From Bradyrhizobium macuxiense (GTDB taxonomy: Bacteria; Pseudomonadota; Alphaproteobacteria; Rhizobiales; Xanthobacteraceae), in NCBI RefSeq assembly GCF_001542415.1, contig NZ_LNCU01000096.1:1-52499 (forward strand): 52,499 nt of DNA. Reading direction: 5' to 3'. Below are positions 43,487 to 52,499 of this stretch, in pieces. The notes below the pieces were generated by a model, which saw nothing but the letters and a program-made list of their open reading frames with translations, was not told the DNA's origin and searched no databases. Position numbers and translations under genes: made by a program. How positions within the stretch are numbered: the first letter of the stretch is position 1; every line of letters starts with the position of its first letter.

Positions 43487-43852
43487 ATGACCGGCATCCT
43501 GCAGAATTACCTCCCACTTGTGGTTTTTATTGGGGTCGCGAGCCTGATCGGTTTGGCGCTCCTGATCGCGCCGTTCCTGGTCGCGTTCCAGTCGCCGGAC
43601 CCGGAAAAGCTGTCCGCCTATGAATGCGGATTCAACGCTTTTGACGACGCCCGCATGAAATTCGACGTCCGCTTCTATCTGGTGGCGATCCTCTTCATCA
43701 TCTTCGATCTCGAAGTGGCGTTCCTGTTCCCCTGGGCTGTGGCGTTCGGAAAGCTGGGCGCGACCGGGTTCTGGTCGATGATGGTGTTCCTGGCCGTGCT
43801 GACGGTCGGATTTGCTTACGAATGGAAGAAAGGCGCGCTCGAATGGGATTGA
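43487..43852 (+). CDS. nuoA: NADH-quinone oxidoreductase subunit A
   Basis: Membrane subunit of complex I, which passes electrons from NADH to quinone and pumps protons. At 121 residues with three membrane spans it has the usual size. The ATG at 43487 gives MTGILQNYLPLVVFIGVASL. The family loop KLSAYECGFNAFDDARMKFD, near residues 44-63, carries the conserved Cys and acidic residues, and FIIFDLEVAFLFPWA follows. Its stop codon lies inside the nuoB start region, so the genes are translationally coupled. It is the first gene of the nuo operon. Confidence 0.97.
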   Translation: MTGILQNYLPLVVFIGVASLIGLALLIAPFLVAFQSPDPEKLSAYECGFNAFDDARMKFDVRFYLVAILFIIFDLEVAFLFPWAVAFGKLGATGFWSMMVFLAVLTVGFAYEWKKGALEWD

Positions 43853-44433
43853 GCCCCACCGCCGCATCCTCGCAGCCGGCGATTGCACAGGCTCCGAAAG
43901 GCATTCTTGATCCGTCGACCGGCAAGCCGGTCGGTGCCAACGACCCGTTCTTCCTCGAGGTCAATCACGAGCTGTCCGACAAGGGCTTCTTCGTCGCCGC
44001 CGCCGACGACCTGATCACCTGGGCGCGCACCGGTTCGCTGATGTGGATGACCTTCGGTCTCGCCTGCTGCGCGGTCGAGATGATGCAGGTGTCGATGCCG
44101 CGCTACGATGTCGAGCGTTTCGGCTTTGCTCCGCGTGCCTCGCCGCGCCAGTCCGACGTGATGATCGTCGCGGGCACCCTAACCAACAAGATGGCGCCGG
44201 CGCTGCGCAAAGTGTACGACCAGATGCCGGAGCCGCGCTACGTCATCTCGATGGGCTCGTGCGCCAACGGCGGCGGCTACTACCACTATTCCTACTCGGT
44301 GGTGCGTGGCTGCGACCGCATCGTGCCGATCGACATCTACGTGCCGGGCTGCCCGCCCACCGCGGAAGCGCTGCTGTACGGCGTGTTGCTGCTGCAGAAG
44401 AAGATCCGCCGCATCGGCACTATCGAACGCTAA
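43843..44433 (+). CDS. nuoB: NADH-quinone oxidoreductase subunit B
   Basis: Peripheral complex I subunit holding iron-sulfur cluster N2, the last one before quinone. The ATG at 43843, inside the nuoA end, gives 196 residues. The N2 ligands are C75 and C76 (FGLACCAVEM), C140 (GSCANGGG) and C170 (VPGCPPTAEAL). The first 35 residues are a variable extension typical of alphaproteobacteria. It pairs with NuoC and NuoD at the quinone site. Confidence 0.97.
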   Translation: MGLSPTAASSQPAIAQAPKGILDPSTGKPVGANDPFFLEVNHELSDKGFFVAAADDLITWARTGSLMWMTFGLACCAVEMMQVSMPRYDVERFGFAPRASPRQSDVMIVAGTLTNKMAPALRKVYDQMPEPRYVISMGSCANGGGYYHYSYSVVRGCDRIVPIDIYVPGCPPTAEALLYGVLLLQKKIRRIGTIER

Positions 44434-44443
44434 GGTTTTAGGT

Positions 44444-45061
44444 ATGGACGACGGCAAGCTCGACGCCCTTGGGCAGACGATCGTGAGCGCGCTTCCGGGC
44501 GCCGCCACCGCGCACTCGGTTGCGTTCAATCAACTCACTATCGATGTCGAGGTGGGCAAGATTGTGGAGGTCGTGACTTTCCTGCGTGACGATCCCAACT
44601 GCCGCTTCGTGAACTTCACCGATGCAACGGCGGTCGACTATCCCGGACGCGAGAAGCGATTCGACGTCGTCTACCATCTGCTGTCGCCGACGCTGAACAC
44701 CCGGATCCGCGTGCGCGCCCAGGCCGACGAGACCACGCAGGTGCCGTCGATCATCGGTGTCTTCCCGGGCGCCGACTGGTTCGAGCGCGAGACCTACGAC
44801 CTCTACGGCGTGATCTTCATCGGCCATCCCGACATGCGCCGGCTGTTGACCGACTACGGATTCGACGGTCATCCCTTGCGCAAGGACTTCCCGCTCACCG
44901 GCTTCGTCGAGGTTCGCTACGACGACCAGGAGAAGCGGGTGCTGTACGAGCCGGTCCGGCTCAACCAGGAATTCCGCAAGTTCGATTTCCTCTCGCCGTG
45001 GGAAGGCGCGGACTATCCGCTGCCCGGTGACGAAAAGGCGAAGGCGGAGCCGAAGCCATGA
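44444..45061 (+). CDS. nuoC: NADH-quinone oxidoreductase subunit C
   Basis: Peripheral complex I subunit (30 kDa type), 205 residues, separate from NuoD, unlike the fused form of E. coli. The ATG at 44444 gives MDDGKLDALGQTIVSALPGA. The signature block GADWFERETYDLYGVIFIGH followed by DMRRLLTDYGFDGHPLRKDF is complete. The tail is charged and variable. Its stop overlaps the start of nuoD. Confidence 0.97.
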   Translation: MDDGKLDALGQTIVSALPGAATAHSVAFNQLTIDVEVGKIVEVVTFLRDDPNCRFVNFTDATAVDYPGREKRFDVVYHLLSPTLNTRIRVRAQADETTQVPSIIGVFPGADWFERETYDLYGVIFIGHPDMRRLLTDYGFDGHPLRKDFPLTGFVEVRYDDQEKRVLYEPVRLNQEFRKFDFLSPWEGADYPLPGDEKAKAEPKP

Positions 45062-46254
45062 ATGAACAGCCGCAAAACCTCCGCAACTTCACGATCAACT
45101 TCGGTCCGCAGCATCCTGCGGCGCACGGCGTGCTGCGCCTGGTGCTGGAACTCGACGGCGAAGTCGTCGAGCGCGTCGATCCGCATATCGGCCTGCTTCA
45201 TCGCGGCACCGAGAAACTGATCGAGCACAAGACCTATCTGCAGGCGATTCCCTATTTCGACCGGCTCGACTACGTCGCGCCGATGAATCAGGAACACGCG
45301 TTCTGCCTCGCGGCGGAGAAGCTGCTCGGCATCACCGTGCCGCGCCGCGGCCAGTTGATCCGCGTGCTCTATTGCGAGATCGGCCGCATCCTCTCGCATC
45401 TGCTCAACGTCACCACGCAGGCGATGGACGTCGGCGCGCTGACCCCGCCGCTGTGGGGCTTCGAAGAGCGCGAGAAGCTGATGGTTTTCTACGAGCGCGC
45501 CTCCGGCTCGCGCATGCACGCGGCGTTCTTCCGCGTCGGCGGCGTGCACCAGGACCTGCCGCCGAAGCTGATCGACGACATCGACGCGTGGTGCGACCCG
45601 TTCCTCAAGGTCGTCGATGACCTCGATACGCTGCTCACCGGCAACCGCATCTTCAAGCAGCGCAACGTCGATATCGGGGTGGTGCCGCTGAAGGAAGCCT
45701 GGGAGTGGGGCTTCTCCGGCGTCATGGTGCGCGGCTCCGGCGCCGCCTGGGACCTGCGCAAGTCGCAACCCTATGAGTGCTACGCCGAGATGGATTTCGA
45801 CATTCCGATCGGCAAGAACGGCGATTGCTACGACCGCTATCTGATCCGCATGGAAGAGATGCGCCAGTCGGTGCGCATCATGAAGCAGTGCGTCCAGAAG
45901 CTCAAAGCGCCGGACGGGCAGGGGCCCGTCGTGGTCGAGGACAACAAGATCGCGCCGCCACGCCGTGGCGAGATGAAGCGCTCGATGGAAGCGCTGATCC
46001 ATCACTTCAAGCTCTACACCGAAGGTGTGCACGTGCCGGCCGGCGAGGTCTATGCCGCGGTCGAGGCGCCAAAGGGCGAGTTCGGCGTCTATCTCGTCGC
46101 CGACGGCAGCAACAAGCCTTACAAGTGCAAGATCCGCGCGCCGGGCTTCGCGCATCTGCAGGCGATGGATCACATCTGCAATGGCCATCTGCTCGCTGAC
46201 GTCTCGGCGATTCTTGGCTCGCTCGACATTGTGTTCGGAGAGGTCGATCGGTGA
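45058..46254 (+). CDS. nuoD: NADH-quinone oxidoreductase subunit D
   Basis: 49-kDa-type complex I subunit that forms the quinone pocket with NuoB; 398 residues. The start overlaps the nuoC stop (ATGA). FGPQHPAAHGVLRLVLELDG near residue 15 and HIGLLHRGTEKLIEHKTYLQ follow the family order. GLNNAVGY-type metal motifs are replaced by non-ligands, as expected for NuoD versus hydrogenases. The C-terminus ends LGSLDIVFGEVDR, the standard NuoD end. It is directly coupled to a methyltransferase gene rather than nuoE. Confidence 0.97.
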   Translation: MNEQPQNLRNFTINFGPQHPAAHGVLRLVLELDGEVVERVDPHIGLLHRGTEKLIEHKTYLQAIPYFDRLDYVAPMNQEHAFCLAAEKLLGITVPRRGQLIRVLYCEIGRILSHLLNVTTQAMDVGALTPPLWGFEEREKLMVFYERASGSRMHAAFFRVGGVHQDLPPKLIDDIDAWCDPFLKVVDDLDTLLTGNRIFKQRNVDIGVVPLKEAWEWGFSGVMVRGSGAAWDLRKSQPYECYAEMDFDIPIGKNGDCYDRYLIRMEEMRQSVRIMKQCVQKLKAPDGQGPVVVEDNKIAPPRRGEMKRSMEALIHHFKLYTEGVHVPAGEVYAAVEAPKGEFGVYLVADGSNKPYKCKIRAPGFAHLQAMDHICNGHLLADVSAILGSLDIVFGEVDR

Positions 46255-47213
46255 TGGCGCAGCCGCCCATCCAGTTTGACCGTGCCTCGGGCGCCCTTGA
46301 GGGAGCGAACGCCTGGGAGCGGACGGCTGCGCTGGCGCTGGCGACGGGCGCGAAGATCTCCTCGCATTTCTCGCACATGGGCTACGTCGCGTGCGCCAAT
46401 CTGCTGCGCAAGACGCTGTCGGAACGGGACATCGCGGTGACGCTCAACGAGGATGCGGTGTTCGCGTTTCCGTACGGCGACGGCTACTGGAGCAAGCTGC
46501 TCGATCGCGACTACACCTATGAGGACGAGCTCGAGCTGTTGCTCGAGGACTCCGCCGATGTCGACTACACGCTGCTCGATTGCGGTGCCAATTACGGCTA
46601 CTGGTCGGTGCTGGCATCGAGCAGGCCGTTCGGCTCGCACAGGGCGATCGCGATCGAGCCGTCAAAGCAGAACTATCCGAAGCTCACCAATAATGCGCGC
46701 GTCAACGGCAACCGCTTCGAAACCATGAAGTGCGCGATCGGCGCCGGCCGCGGCACCGCGCGTCTGTCCGGCACCAAGCACGAGGCCTTCAGCATCGCAG
46801 GCGATCCCGCCAGCGGCGAGGAAGTGCCGGTCATCGCGCTCGACGATCTGATCGAGGACCAGAAGGTCTCGCCCCAGGGCAAGTATCTGGTGAAGCTCGA
46901 CGTCGAGGGCGTCGAGATCGACGCGATCAAGGGCGGCAGGCGGCTGATGGAAACCGACAGCGTGCTGCTCTGCGAGGAGCATGGCAGCGATCGCCAGCAC
47001 ACCGTGTCGCGCTACATCCTCGAACAGACGCCCCTGAAGCTGACGGTCTTCGACCGCCGTACCCAACGCCTTGAGACCGTGACCGAGCTCTCGATTCTCG
47101 ATCGCATCAAGGTTTCCACCCATATCGGCTACAACGTGTTCGGCACCGCAAGCGCTTTCTGGCAAGACCGGATTGATGCGCTGAACGCGAAGGCCGCACG
47201 CCGCGTGCAATGA
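46254..47213 (+). CDS. FkbM-family methyltransferase inside the nuo operon
   Basis: SAM-dependent methyltransferase of about 319 residues. The ATG at 46254 shares its A with the nuoD stop (TGATG); a GTG at 46251 is the alternative. The SAM motif I is TLLDCGANYGYWSVLA near 105-120, the FkbM block includes AIAIEPSKQNYPKLTNNA, and VKLDVEGVEIDAIKGG near 218-233 is the family signature. It is not a complex I subunit. FkbM enzymes O-methylate sugars or natural products, so the location suggests either chance insertion or modification of an unknown target. Translational coupling to nuoD argues it is expressed with complex I. Confidence 0.9.
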   Translation: MAQPPIQFDRASGALEGANAWERTAALALATGAKISSHFSHMGYVACANLLRKTLSERDIAVTLNEDAVFAFPYGDGYWSKLLDRDYTYEDELELLLEDSADVDYTLLDCGANYGYWSVLASSRPFGSHRAIAIEPSKQNYPKLTNNARVNGNRFETMKCAIGAGRGTARLSGTKHEAFSIAGDPASGEEVPVIALDDLIEDQKVSPQGKYLVKLDVEGVEIDAIKGGRRLMETDSVLLCEEHGSDRQHTVSRYILEQTPLKLTVFDRRTQRLETVTELSILDRIKVSTHIGYNVFGTASAFWQDRIDALNAKAARRVQ

Positions 47214-47224
47214 GAGACTGAACG

Positions 47225-47836
47225 ATGTCCGTCCGCCGCCTTGCCCCGAAGGAATTGCAGCCCGCGAGCTTCACGTTCACGGACGAGAATCTTGCCTGGG
47301 CCAAGAAGGAGATCACGAAGTATCCACCGGGCCGCCAGGCTTCGGCGGCGATCGCGATCCTGTGGCGCGTGCAGGAGCAGCATGACGGCTGGGTTTCGGA
47401 AGCCGCGATCCGGGCCGTCGCCGACCTGCTCGAGATGCCGCATATCCGCATGCTCGAGATCGCGACCTTCTACACGATGTTCCAACTCTCGCCGGTCGGC
47501 AAGAAGGCGCATGTGCAGGTCTGCGGCACCACGCCGTGCCGGCTGCGCGGCGCCGGCGACCTGATCGAGGTCTGCCAGCATCGCATCCATCACGAGCCCT
47601 TCCACCTGTCGAAGGACGGCAACTTCTCGTGGGAGGAGGTCGAGTGCCTCGGCGCCTGCGTGAATGCGCCGATGGTGCAGATCTGGAAGGATACCTATGA
47701 GGACCTGACCAAGGAGAACTTCGGCAAGGTGCTCGACGGCTTCGCCGCCGGCAATCCGCCGAAGCCCGGTCCGCAGATCGACCGTCAGTTCTCGGCGCCC
47801 GCGGGCGGACCGACCACGCTGAAGGAAACGACCTGA
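47225..47836 (+). CDS. nuoE: NADH-quinone oxidoreductase subunit E
   Basis: 24-kDa-type complex I subunit with the 2Fe-2S cluster N1a; 203 residues. The cluster ligands are C100 and C105 (VCGTTPCRLRG) and C141 and C145 (ECLGACVNAP). The N-terminal helical part includes SAAIAILWRVQEQHDGWVSE. A Pro-rich C-terminal tail of about 30 residues extends past the conserved domain, common in alphaproteobacteria. It works with NuoF and NuoG in the NADH-oxidising arm. Confidence 0.97.
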   Translation: MSVRRLAPKELQPASFTFTDENLAWAKKEITKYPPGRQASAAIAILWRVQEQHDGWVSEAAIRAVADLLEMPHIRMLEIATFYTMFQLSPVGKKAHVQVCGTTPCRLRGAGDLIEVCQHRIHHEPFHLSKDGNFSWEEVECLGACVNAPMVQIWKDTYEDLTKENFGKVLDGFAAGNPPKPGPQIDRQFSAPAGGPTTLKETT

Positions 47837-47883
47837 TGCGAGGTCTTCTGGTGCAGGCGAACGGGATGGGGAGGGGTGATGCG

Positions 47884-48048
47884 ATGAAGAATTGGCGTCT
47901 TATCGCCCTGCACACCGCAGCGGCCGCCTGCTTCATCTTCCTGCTGCAGCGCTACGGGCTGAACGCCTCGCTGGAGAGCAGCCTGTTATGGGCTTTCGTG
48001 TTCGGTGGCTGCGCCGCCGGGCTCGCCTATTCGCAAGCCAATCGGTGA
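47884..48048 (+). CDS. Small two-span membrane protein between nuoE and nuoF
   Basis: Hypothetical protein of 54 residues, not a known complex I subunit. I favour the ATG at 47884, after GGGGAGGGGTGATGCG; an ATG at 47836 overlapping the nuoE stop would give 70 residues. It has two hydrophobic segments: about 6-22 (LIALHTAAAACFIFLLQ) and 31-47 (LLWAFVFGGCAAGLAYS), joined by a short polar turn. It is on the same strand as all nuo genes, 47 bases after nuoE and 19 before nuoF. It may be an accessory or assembly factor; that is a guess from position. Confidence 0.7.
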   Translation: MKNWRLIALHTAAAACFIFLLQRYGLNASLESSLLWAFVFGGCAAGLAYSQANR

Positions 48049-48067
48049 TGTTCGGAAAGTTTTGAGC

Positions 48068-49393
<1,326 letters not shown>

Positions 49394-49423
49394 TGACGGC
49401 GAAGTTGGGAAAGACTTGAAGAC

Positions 49424-51499
49424 ATGACCAAGATCATCATCGATGGCAAAGAGATCGATGTCTCGCCGGACTACACGCTGCTGCAGGCGTGTGAGGCGGC
49501 GGGCGCCGAAATTCCGCGGTTCTGCTATCACGAGCGGCTGTCGATCGCCGGCAACTGCCGGATGTGCCTCGTCGAGGTGAAGGGCGGTCCGAAGCCGGTC
49601 GCAAGCTGCGCCTGGGCCGTGCGCGACTGCCGTCCGGGCCCGAAGGGCGAGCCGCCGGAAGTCTCAACCCGTTCGCCGATGGTCAAGAAGGCGCGCGAAG
49701 GCGTGATGGAATTCCTGCTGATCAACCATCCGCTGGACTGCCCGATCTGCGACCAGGGCGGCGAATGCGACCTGCAGGACCAGGCGATGGGCTACGGCGT
49801 CGACACCAGCCGTTTCGCCGAGAACAAGCGCGCGGTCGAGGACAAGTATCTCGGTGCGCTGGTCAAGACCTCGATGAACCGCTGCATCCAGTGCACGCGC
49901 TGTGTCCGCTTCTCCGCCGAGATCTGCGGCGCCCCGGAAATGGGTGCGACCGGACGCGGTGAGGACATGGAGATCACCACCTATCTGGAGCAGGCGCTGT
50001 CCTCGGAGCTGCAGGGCAACCTCGTCGACATCTGCCCGGTCGGCGCGCTGACCTCGAAGCCCTATGCGTTCGCGGCGCGGCCCTGGGAGCTTGGCAAGAC
50101 GCAGTCGATCGACGTCATGGACGGCGTCGGCTCGTCGATCCGCGTCGACACCCGCGGCCGTGAGGTGATGCGCATCCTGCCGCGCATCAACGAGGCCGTG
50201 AACGAGGAGTGGATCTCCGACAAGACCCGCCACGTCGTCGACGGCCTGCGCACGCAGCGCCTTGATCGTCCCTATGTGCGCGAGAACGGCCAGCTCAAGC
50301 CGGCAACATGGCAGGAAGCTTTTGCGGCGATTGCGGCCAAGGCCGGCCGCAGCGACGGCAAGCGGATCGGCGCCATCGCGGGCGACCTCGCCGCGGTCGA
50401 GGAGATGTACGCGCTGAAGGAGCTGCTCGCGAAGTTCGGCTCGGTCAATCTCTCGGTGCAGGGTGGCGACGCGTTCGACGCCAACGCCGGTCGCGGCTCG
50501 TATATCTTCAATCCGACGATTGCCGGAATCGATCAGGCCGACGCACTCCTGATCATTGGCTCGCACCCGCGCAAGGAAGCGGCCGTGCTGAATGCGCGGA
50601 TCCGCAAGCGTTGGCGTCACGGCGGGCTCAAGGTCGGCATGATCGGCGCCAAGGCCGATTTCACCTATGACCACGAATATCTTGGCGCGGGCACCGAGAC
50701 GCTGACCGATCTCGTCGCCGGCAAGCATTCCTTTGCCGAAGTGCTGAAGAACGCCAAGAACCCGATCATCCTGGTCGGCGCCGGCGCCTATACCAGGCAT
50801 GACGGCGCGGCGGTGCTGGCGCAGGCGGCGAAGCTCGCCGTCGATGTCGGCGCGCTCAAGGACGGCTGGAATGGCTTTGCCGTGCTGCAGGATACCGCCT
50901 CGCGCGCCGGTGCGCTCGATGTCGGCTTCTCGCCGGCTGCGGGCGGCCTGACCGCGGCGCAGATGACGACCTTCGGCACACTCGACGTGCTGTTCCTGCT
51001 CGGCGCGGACGAGATCACCGTGCCGGACGGCACCTTCGTCGTCTATATCGGTACCCACGGCGATCGCGGCGCGCACCGCGCCGACGTCATCCTGCCTGGT
51101 GCGGCCTATACCGAGAAGTCCGGCATCTACGTCAACACGGAAGGCCGGGCGCAGATGGCCGGTCGCGCCGCGTTCCCGCCGGGCGAGGCCCGCGAGGATT
51201 GGGCGATCATCCGTGCGCTGTCGGACGTTCTGGGCAAGAAGCTGCCCTTCGACTCCATGCAGGCGTTGCGCCAGGCGATGTTCAAGGCTTATCCGCATCT
51301 GATGCGGCTCGATCAGGTCGAGGCCGGCAAGGCTGACGACGTCAAGGCGCTGGCAAGCAAGGGCGGCAGCGTCGACAAGGCGGCATTCAAGCCGACCGTC
51401 GAGGACTTCTATCTGACCAACCCGATCGCGCGCGCTTCGGCCGTGATGGCGGAATGTTCGCGCCTGGCATCGGGCCGAATGCTGGCGGCAGCGGAGTGA
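49424..51499 (+). CDS. nuoG: NADH-quinone oxidoreductase subunit G
   Basis: 75-kDa-type subunit carrying several iron-sulfur clusters; 691 residues. The 2Fe-2S ligands are C34, C45, C48 and C62 with the exact CX10CX2CX13C spacing. The next region holds INHPLDCPICDQGGECDLQD and the 4Fe-4S motif CIQCTRCVRFSAEICG, plus DICPVGALTSKPY. The C-terminal two-thirds is a molybdopterin-oxidoreductase-like domain without cofactor, as usual. It starts 30 bases after nuoF. Confidence 0.97.
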   Translation: MTKIIIDGKEIDVSPDYTLLQACEAAGAEIPRFCYHERLSIAGNCRMCLVEVKGGPKPVASCAWAVRDCRPGPKGEPPEVSTRSPMVKKAREGVMEFLLINHPLDCPICDQGGECDLQDQAMGYGVDTSRFAENKRAVEDKYLGALVKTSMNRCIQCTRCVRFSAEICGAPEMGATGRGEDMEITTYLEQALSSELQGNLVDICPVGALTSKPYAFAARPWELGKTQSIDVMDGVGSSIRVDTRGREVMRILPRINEAVNEEWISDKTRHVVDGLRTQRLDRPYVRENGQLKPATWQEAFAAIAAKAGRSDGKRIGAIAGDLAAVEEMYALKELLAKFGSVNLSVQGGDAFDANAGRGSYIFNPTIAGIDQADALLIIGSHPRKEAAVLNARIRKRWRHGGLKVGMIGAKADFTYDHEYLGAGTETLTDLVAGKHSFAEVLKNAKNPIILVGAGAYTRHDGAAVLAQAAKLAVDVGALKDGWNGFAVLQDTASRAGALDVGFSPAAGGLTAAQMTTFGTLDVLFLLGADEITVPDGTFVVYIGTHGDRGAHRADVILPGAAYTEKSGIYVNTEGRAQMAGRAAFPPGEAREDWAIIRALSDVLGKKLPFDSMQALRQAMFKAYPHLMRLDQVEAGKADDVKALASKGGSVDKAAFKPTVEDFYLTNPIARASAVMAECSRLASGRMLAAAE

Positions 51500-51509
51500 G
51501 CGTGATCTG

Positions 51510-52499
51510 ATGGCTGAATTCTTCGCAAGCTCGTTCTGGACCGGCTTCCTCTGGCCGTTGATCATCATGGTCGCGGAAAGCCTGTTGCTGCTCGTCGTGC
51601 TGCTGATCGCGATCGCTTACATCCTGCTCGCCGACCGCAAGATCTGGGCGGCGGTGCAGATCCGTCGCGGCCCCAACGTGGTCGGCCCGTTCGGGTTGCT
51701 GCAATCCTTCGCCGACCTCCTGAAGTTCGTGCTGAAGGAGCCGGTCATTCCGTCCAGCTCCAACAAGGGCGTGTTCCTTTTGGCGCCGCTGGTCTCGTGC
51801 GTGCTGGCGCTAGCCGCTTGGGCCGTGATTCCGATGAATCTCGGCTGGGTGATCTCCGACATCAATGTCGGCATCCTCTACATCTTCGCGATCTCGTCAC
51901 TGTCGATCTACGGCGTCATCATGGCCGGCTGGTCGTCGAACTCGAAGTACCCGTTCCTGGCCGCGCTGCGCTCGGCGGCGCAGATGGTGTCCTACGAGGT
52001 TTCGATCGGATTCGTGATCATCACGGTGCTGCTCTGCGCCGGCTCTCTGAACCTGTCGGCGGTGGTCGAGGCGCAGAACACCCGCGGGCTCGCCAGCCTG
52101 ATCGGCCTGCCGCAGCTCACCATCCTGAACTGGTATGTGTGGCCGTTGTTCCCGATGTTCGTGGTGTTCTACGTCTCGTCGCTCGCGGAAACCAACCGCC
52201 CGCCGTTCGATCTGGTGGAAGCCGAATCCGAGTTGGTCGCGGGCTTCATGACCGAATACGGCTCGACGCCGTATCTGCTGTTCATGCTCGGCGAGTATGT
52301 CGCGATCACCACGATGTGCGCGCTGGCAACGATCCTGTTCCTGGGTGGCTGGCTGCCGCCGGTCGACCTGCCGCCGTTCACCTGGATTCCGGGCATCGTC
52401 TGGTTCGCCCTGAAGGTGTTCTTCATGTTCTTCATGTTCGCGATGGCGAAGGCGATCGTGCCGCGCTACCGCTACGATCAACTGATGCGGCTCGGCTGG
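51510..52499 (+). CDS. nuoH: NADH-quinone oxidoreductase subunit H, 3' end outside window
   Basis: Membrane subunit (ND1 type) at the quinone entry of complex I. The ATG at 51510, 10 bases after nuoG, opens a frame of exactly 330 codons to the window edge; the family is about 350 residues, so only the last span is missing. Seen are LLADRKIWAAVQIRRGPNVV, ALRSAAQMVSYEVSIGF and the quinone-site loop SLAETNRPPFDLVEAESELV. About eight hydrophobic spans fit the family. nuoI onward should follow outside the window. Confidence 0.97.
   Translation, partial: MAEFFASSFWTGFLWPLIIMVAESLLLLVVLLIAIAYILLADRKIWAAVQIRRGPNVVGPFGLLQSFADLLKFVLKEPVIPSSSNKGVFLLAPLVSCVLALAAWAVIPMNLGWVISDINVGILYIFAISSLSIYGVIMAGWSSNSKYPFLAALRSAAQMVSYEVSIGFVIITVLLCAGSLNLSAVVEAQNTRGLASLIGLPQLTILNWYVWPLFPMFVVFYVSSLAETNRPPFDLVEAESELVAGFMTEYGSTPYLLFMLGEYVAITTMCALATILFLGGWLPPVDLPPFTWIPGIVWFALKVFFMFFMFAMAKAIVPRYRYDQLMRLGW

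Noticed and set aside
49664..51568. A 634-codon reverse frame opposite nuoG
   Set aside because: Antisense shadow; nuoG carries exact iron-sulfur ligands.

Overview
The window looks like the chromosome of a Bradyrhizobium-type alphaproteobacterium (Nitrobacteraceae). It is GC-rich, with the gene order tig-clpP-clpX-lon, hupB, tRNA genes, then a nuo (complex I) operon. It also carries a glnB-glnA pair, many LysR/GntR/MarR-controlled catabolic clusters with MFS transporters, and short 'gtagagcgaagcga'-type palindromic intergenic repeats that I associate with Bradyrhizobium. This assignment comes from protein resemblance and gene order; no database search was run.

Layout. 1-1148 is the end of an IS701-family insertion sequence whose transposase runs off the left edge. 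1538-2605 is an orphan Tat-exported solute-binding protein between two palindromic repeats. 2719-4618 holds glnA and glnB (nitrogen assimilation, reverse strand). 4973-8735 carries the NAD(P)H-hydrate repair enzyme Nnr, a GNAT acetyltransferase with an apparent frameshift, and a radical-SAM protein. 8845-11086 is an SDR with a divergent LysR regulator and a DUF1330 protein.

11193-17914 is the most interesting accessory block. A flavin reductase, a LysR regulator, a malyl/citramalyl-CoA lyase-like enzyme, a class III CoA-transferase, an NtaA-type flavin monooxygenase and an MFS importer together look like an inducible carboxylic-acid degradation route whose substrate I cannot name. 18180-21634 has an outer-membrane-type protein, a mandelate racemase with every catalytic residue in place, and a multicopper-oxidase-like protein that has lost most copper ligands.

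21789-28770 is the protein quality-control core: tRNA-Leu, trigger factor, ClpP, ClpX and Lon. 28833-34828 follows with a GntR/MFS pair, a GFA protein, tRNA-Val, small enzymes, peptidase T and the HU protein. 35143-37838 has tRNA-Asp, a frameshifted multi-membrane protein and three very small proteins. 38029-43271 is a second catabolic region: TRAP binding protein, secreted alpha/beta hydrolase, MFS, Rieske oxygenase and a MarR regulator with a clear tandem operator. 43487-52499 is the nuo operon A-B-C-D-[FkbM methyltransferase]-E-[54-residue membrane protein]-F-G-H, with nuoH cut by the window edge.

No CRISPR array, prophage, rRNA gene or obvious defence system was seen. The best candidates for undescribed biology are the 11-18 kb catabolic cluster and the two non-nuo genes built into the complex I operon.
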